Shown: piece after piece, positions 60,734 through 64,000 of the stretch
Layout: every line of letters starts with the position of its first letter
How positions within the stretch are numbered: the first letter of the stretch is position 1
From: Chitinimonas sp036961565
GTDB lineage: Bacteria > Pseudomonadota > Gammaproteobacteria > Burkholderiales > Chitinimonadaceae
Direction: 5' to 3'
NCBI RefSeq assembly: GCF_036961565.1
Contig: NZ_JBAMDD010000014.1
Coordinates: 47,031 to 111,030, forward strand
DNA: 64,000 bases
Position numbers and translations under genes: made by a program
Notes under the pieces: model-generated
The model's input: the letters and a program-made list of their open reading frames with translations, nothing else
Told to the model about the DNA's origin: nothing
Databases searched by the model: none

Positions 60734-61975
60734 TCAGTGCTCGTTCTCGGCATTGAGCCAGTGATCAAGCTGATCCAGGGTGTAATAGAGCTTGTCGATG
60801 GAGGTGTCGGGTTCTGGCTTGTCGTCGAACTTGCGCCAGTAGCGCGTATGCGCCTTGCGCGATAGCCAGCGATCCTCTTCCAGGGCCTCCCGGTTCAGGC
60901 TGACACCGTGGCGGGCCAGGATGGGCTCCAGCTCGTCGGCACGGCGGCGTAAATCCTCACGGGTGTGCTGATAGGCGTGCTCGCACATGTTCTCCCGGTC
61001 GGAGTAGCTGAACACGTTGGAGAAGAAGATTTCTTCATCGCCGTGGCTGGGTTCGAACAGTACGACGTCGGCACCCTCATAGGTATTGGCGTAACGCTGC
61101 ATGCCAACGCGCATGCGCGAATGGATGATGGAGCGGAAGGTTTGCGATAGCACGACGGGCAAGCCGCCGCGCATCAGGCGATCTCGGGTATTGGGATGCC
61201 CATGCGGCGCCAGGCGGGCATCGAACGGCACGATGGGGTTGATGCAGATGACCAACTGGGCGGCTTCATCAAGACTGATGGAGGTGTGCAGGGTCTTCTT
61301 CAGGGCGCCATCTACATAATGATCACCGTCGATCTCTACCGGCGGAAACAGACCTGGCAGGGCGGCTGAGGCTTGTACAGCCTTGGAGATGGGTACGTGA
61401 TCGTGACCGCGGCCGCCGAATTTGACCGAGCGGCCCGTGTCGAGGTCGGTGGCGACGATATAGAGCTTGGTCTTGAGTGCGCGAAAATCGTTGGTGCGGC
61501 CACCGCTGGTAAAGACGCGATTGAGGAAGTGGTCAATTTCGCTATTGTCGAACAGGCCGGTAGGTATGGCGTGAGACAGCTGCATGAATGCGCCGGTCAG
61601 GCCGACTTCACGCGGATGGGTGATGAAATCCCAGAACGAATCCAGCAGCAGCTCGGGTATGGCCATCGCCCGGCGGAAGTACTCGCGATAGGCGGGCCGC
61701 AGGAACTGATCTGGCTCGAATGGAATATCACGCGAATCATTGGTGATGAAGATGCGGTACATCTCGCTTGGAGAGATGCCGTTGGCCAGCGCTGCCGAGA
61801 TAAATCCCCCTGCGCTGACGCCGACATAGACATCCAGGTCGGTGAAGTCCATGCCTACCAGGGCCTCATCGAGGGCGCATAGGGCGCCTACTTCATAGAT
61901 GGCGCCTAAGGGGCCGCCTGCGGCCAGGTTGAGGCCGATCTGTGGCTTGCTGGGTTTACGCGTGGCGCGTGGCAT
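60734..61975 (-). CDS. Patatin-like phospholipase
   Basis: A 413-residue patatin-family lipid acyl hydrolase. The nucleophile is Ser54 in GVSAGG, the partner aspartate lies in HYVDGALK, and the glycine-rich oxyanion loop is AAGGPLGAIYEVGAL. The C-terminal 130 residues are charged and helical. No signal peptide, so it is cytoplasmic or exported by another route. In PHA-producing bacteria patatins can act on granule lipids; phasin is the next gene, but on its own transcript. Confidence 0.88.
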   Translation of the reverse strand: MPRATRKPSKPQIGLNLAAGGPLGAIYEVGALCALDEALVGMDFTDLDVYVGVSAGGFISAALANGISPSEMYRIFITNDSRDIPFEPDQFLRPAYREYFRRAMAIPELLLDSFWDFITHPREVGLTGAFMQLSHAIPTGLFDNSEIDHFLNRVFTSGGRTNDFRALKTKLYIVATDLDTGRSVKFGGRGHDHVPISKAVQASAALPGLFPPVEIDGDHYVDGALKKTLHTSISLDEAAQLVICINPIVPFDARLAPHGHPNTRDRLMRGGLPVVLSQTFRSIIHSRMRVGMQRYANTYEGADVVLFEPSHGDEEIFFSNVFSYSDRENMCEHAYQHTREDLRRRADELEPILARHGVSLNREALEEDRWLSRKAHTRYWRKFDDKPEPDTSIDKLYYTLDQLDHWLNAENEH

Positions 61976-62121
61976 GGTGCTACTCCGGGGAGGCGGGGCG
62001 TGGATTGTAGAGCAATTGCTTGGTTAACCACTATGGGTAGATACCAATGCTCATTGCGCTATGCCAGGTTCTGGTGGAATGCCCCTGCGGTGAGCACAAA
62101 TCCATTCCAGCAGAATCCAGC

Positions 62122-62154
62122 AAAACGGGGCGGGCGTTTAACGCACCGCCCCGT
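62122..62154 (-). terminator. Terminator of the phasin gene
   Basis: Stem ACGGGGCGG/CCGCCCCGT with an inner GCGTT/AACGC pair, ending with TTTTG on the minus strand, 20 bases past the phasin stop. Confidence 0.82.
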
Positions 62155-62173
62155 CTAGGCTGTATTGACCAGA

Positions 62174-62614
62174 TTAGGCCTTGGCAGCAGCGGCCTTGGC
62201 TTCCGGCTTGGCTTCTTCAGCCTTGGCAGCGGGCTTGGCGGCTTGCTTCTTGAGCAGCTCATTGACGCTCTTGTTCAGTTCGTCGATGCGCTTGTTCAGG
62301 TCGGCCAGATCCTTGTTGCTGGGCACGCCCAGTGCATTCAGGGCGCGGGCAACGCGGTCTTGGAACACTTGTTCCAGCTTGTCCCAGGTTTCGGTAGCTT
62401 TGCTGGTTACGGCCACAACTTTCTCCTCAGCCGACTTACGGCTCTTTTCTTCAACTTGCTTGCCGGCTTCGACCAGGCCGTCGAATGCCTTGACGCCTTC
62501 ACCCTGGGCCTTGGCGAAAGCGCCCAAGCCGGCCAGCCAAATCTGGTTGGCGGATTCGAGGATGACGTGGGCGTATTGTTTCTCTTCGGTAGCTTTCTTC
62601 AGCGACTTTGCCAT
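62174..62614 (-). CDS. Phasin (PHA granule-associated protein)
   Basis: A 146-residue phasin: an amphipathic central helix (YAHVILESANQIWLAGLGAF, then KAFDGLVEAGKQVEEKSRK) and an Ala/Lys/Pro-rich C-terminal tail (KPAAKAEEAKPEAKAAAAKA) typical of the family. It coats polyhydroxyalkanoate granules. AGGAG lies about six bases before ATG 62614. It ends in a strong terminator. Confidence 0.92.
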   Translation of the reverse strand: MAKSLKKATEEKQYAHVILESANQIWLAGLGAFAKAQGEGVKAFDGLVEAGKQVEEKSRKSAEEKVVAVTSKATETWDKLEQVFQDRVARALNALGVPSNKDLADLNKRIDELNKSVNELLKKQAAKPAAKAEEAKPEAKAAAAKA

Positions 62615-62964
62615 GATGGACTCCTAGTTCTAAAAGTGGAAAACAAAAAACTTGAAATGGTGGGCGCGTTGCGCCGAACTTGCGTTACTCCCAAGCACCG
62701 CTCTGGCCGGCGGCTCTTATAATCGACCACCAGAATGCTTGCTTGGCGACCTGTGTTGGAATGAATTATCGCGAGGTAGTTGCGCTAAGTGCCAGTTTTT
62801 TATCGGTTTTTTCTATTGGCGTCTGGTGTCGAAACCACACTGTCGTATCATCGCAACGTCGTAGTTCCGCCCCTTTTGGGTGCAATCGCTTGCTGCAACG
62901 GGCTTTCTGCCGATGCGTTTGCACCACGCTGTAGGATTTTTGCCAATCACTTTTTTGCCACAGC
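62615..62964. other. 350-bp intergenic region
   Basis: Separates the divergent phasin and FFLEELY-motif genes and must hold both promoters. I see no gene, terminator or repeat in it. Confidence 0.6.
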
Positions 62965-63621
62965 ATGCTTGCCATATCTGATGAAGAGATAGTCCAAAGC
63001 GGCCTGAGCCGTCCTCGTTACCTGCTGGCACGCTGGCAGGCAGATCGGCTGGCGGTGACCTATGCCGACCTGCGGGGAAGTGAGCGCTATGCTCAGGCGA
63101 CGGCTTTTTTCCTGAGCGATCTCTACGGCCCCAGGGATTTCTCCAAGCGCGACCAGGATGGCGAGCGCATTGTTGGCAAGATGCGGGCCTTGCTGCCTGC
63201 GCGGGCGATGGCGGCGATACAGAGTGCGCTGCACCTCAATCGACTGAGCCACGAGTTGGATGCGGCAATGGCAGTGCAGCTATTCGACGAAATGGGCTTG
63301 TCGACCATTGACGCCGCCAGTTATGCCGAGGCGTACCGCCGCTGCGGCCTGGATGCCAGGCGCGAGCAGATTGACCTAGTGGATAAGCTGGGGCATGAGC
63401 TGGATGCGGTGGTGCAGAAGCCATTGGTACAGCTGGCGCTGAAGTTGGCGCATGGGCCGGCGCATATGGCCGGTTTAGGTGAGCTGCAGGACTTCCTGGA
63501 ACGCGGCGTAGCTGCATTCCTGCATATGAAGGGGGCTGATGAATTTCTGGCGACCATATGCGAGCGGGAAACGCGAATACTGGAGCGGATTGCCGCACGC
63601 GATCAGGATCCCTTCTGTTGA
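62965..63621 (+). CDS. FFLEELY-motif protein
   Basis: A 218-residue helical protein containing the signature FFLSDLYGPRDFSKRDQD, characteristic of an uncharacterised proteobacterial family named after its FFLEELY-type motif. Other regions are rich in Leu and Ala helices. No ribosome-binding site is obvious before ATG 62965, and no domain with known activity is seen. Function unknown; the rest of the right edge is non-coding. Confidence 0.8.
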   Translation: MLAISDEEIVQSGLSRPRYLLARWQADRLAVTYADLRGSERYAQATAFFLSDLYGPRDFSKRDQDGERIVGKMRALLPARAMAAIQSALHLNRLSHELDAAMAVQLFDEMGLSTIDAASYAEAYRRCGLDARREQIDLVDKLGHELDAVVQKPLVQLALKLAHGPAHMAGLGELQDFLERGVAAFLHMKGADEFLATICERETRILERIAARDQDPFC

Positions 63622-63732
63622 GGGCATGCTGTTGCGGATGATTGCAGGGTTTGAGATTGCCATTTACGCCTTGCCCATGCTATTCGCGCGCTCACTAAAC
63701 TTATATAGCAAATTTCGATCGTCACACCGCCG

Positions 63733-63756
63733 AACGCCCCGCTTGCGGGGCGTTTT
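63733..63756 (+). terminator. Terminator after the FFLEELY-motif gene
   Basis: Stem AACGCCCCGC/GCGGGGCGTT (63733-63742 and 63745-63754) closing on TT, followed by TTTTGC. Confidence 0.85.
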
Positions 63757-63928
63757 GCATGGTTTTTGGGTTTTCTTTTGATTTTTTGTGGCCCATCCAC
63801 TTGCATCACGCACGAGTTGGCGCGGGTTTTGCGGGGCGGGGTTAAAAAAGTAGGTGTTGCGGAGATATTACAGATCAGCGACTTAGGCGATATGGCGCAG
63901 AAAGTCGCGGAATTTTGCGGAGGAGGTG

Positions 63929-63957
63929 TTGACGGGTACGGGGAGGGTGCGTATAGT
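63929..63957 (+). promoter_or_regulatory. Strong sigma-70 promoter of a stable-RNA operon
   Basis: TTGACG (63929-63934) and TATAGT (63952-63957) are separated by exactly 17 bases. The downstream leader carries CTGCTGCTGACGCAGAC and an AACGAAGCGAAACGG-like run that resembles rRNA leaders of related betaproteobacteria. The transcript reads off the window. Confidence 0.8.
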
Positions 63958-64000
63958 TCGCTTCTCTGCTGCTGACGCAGACAAAAACGAAGCGAAACGG

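Larger units (their letters stand above)
63622..64000. other. Non-coding right edge with terminator and stable-RNA promoter
   Basis: Contains the terminator at 63733-63756, a promoter at 63929-63957 and the start of its leader. No gene is seen; a stable RNA operon is expected beyond 64000. Confidence 0.7.

Overview
The window reads as a chromosomal segment of a high-GC betaproteobacterium, probably related to the Neisseriales/Chromobacteriaceae or Chitinimonas/Chitinivorax-type lineages. This is inferred from the chemotaxis gene order, the sulfite reductase-DUF934-SUMT cluster, a polyhydroxyalkanoate phasin, a divergent lysR-lysA pair, and a stable-RNA-type promoter at the right edge. Genus cannot be fixed without a search. 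Coding density is high, with short operons and several bidirectional terminators. No phage, plasmid or complete insertion sequence is visible.

Layout. 1-4465: end of a chemotaxis operon (tail of an upstream gene, cheW, cheR, cheD, cheB) followed by a REC-EAL c-di-GMP phosphodiesterase. 4498-8585 (minus): an orphan periplasmic binding protein and a molybdenum-cofactor operon (moeA-moaD-moaE-mobA-moaC). 8799-10970: nadA and a NadM-Nudix fusion. 10994-14882: AraC regulator, DUF962 membrane protein, REC-PAS-GGDEF-EAL protein with a partner receiver. 15061-20914: pepN and, divergently, cysI-DUF934-cobA (assimilatory sulfite reduction and siroheme). 21112-29272: hypothetical protein, DUF429, LivK-like lipoprotein, EAL-HDOD, MscS-cNMP channel, prmB, rhlE. 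29272-38885: a repeat-rich stretch with a 208-bp palindrome, a lone CRISPR-like repeat, PiT transporter, NdpA, folE-BLUF, yceH and two tRNAs (Arg-CCU, Ser-CGA). 38985-46298: mltF, a secreted PI-PLC/C-type-lectin/jacalin-like protein, a binding protein, lysR/lysA. 46535-54868: degenerate HD-GYP, ccoI-ccoS, DUF3149, a MocR-type regulator without its PLP lysine, and a dinB/DNA-glycosylase/SanA-like operon. 54994-64000: binding protein, MoxR ATPase, TerB-like protein, thioesterase, universal stress protein, radical SAM protein, XRE and GntR regulators, patatin, phasin, FFLEELY-motif protein, and a strong stable-RNA promoter reading off the right edge.

How the genes work together. Signal transduction dominates: chemotaxis proteins, five c-di-GMP-related proteins of which three carry degenerate active sites, a blue-light BLUF sensor behind GTP cyclohydrolase I, and several solute-binding proteins without permeases that may act as sensors. 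Cofactor synthesis (Moco, NAD, siroheme, pterin) is the second theme.

Most unusual items: the predicted secreted phospholipase-C-like/lectin fusion at 40869-42782; the MocR regulator with Thr in place of the catalytic Lys (50780-52225); the isolated type I-E-like CRISPR repeat at 30301-30330; and a family of about 110-bp imperfect palindromes in intergenic DNA.
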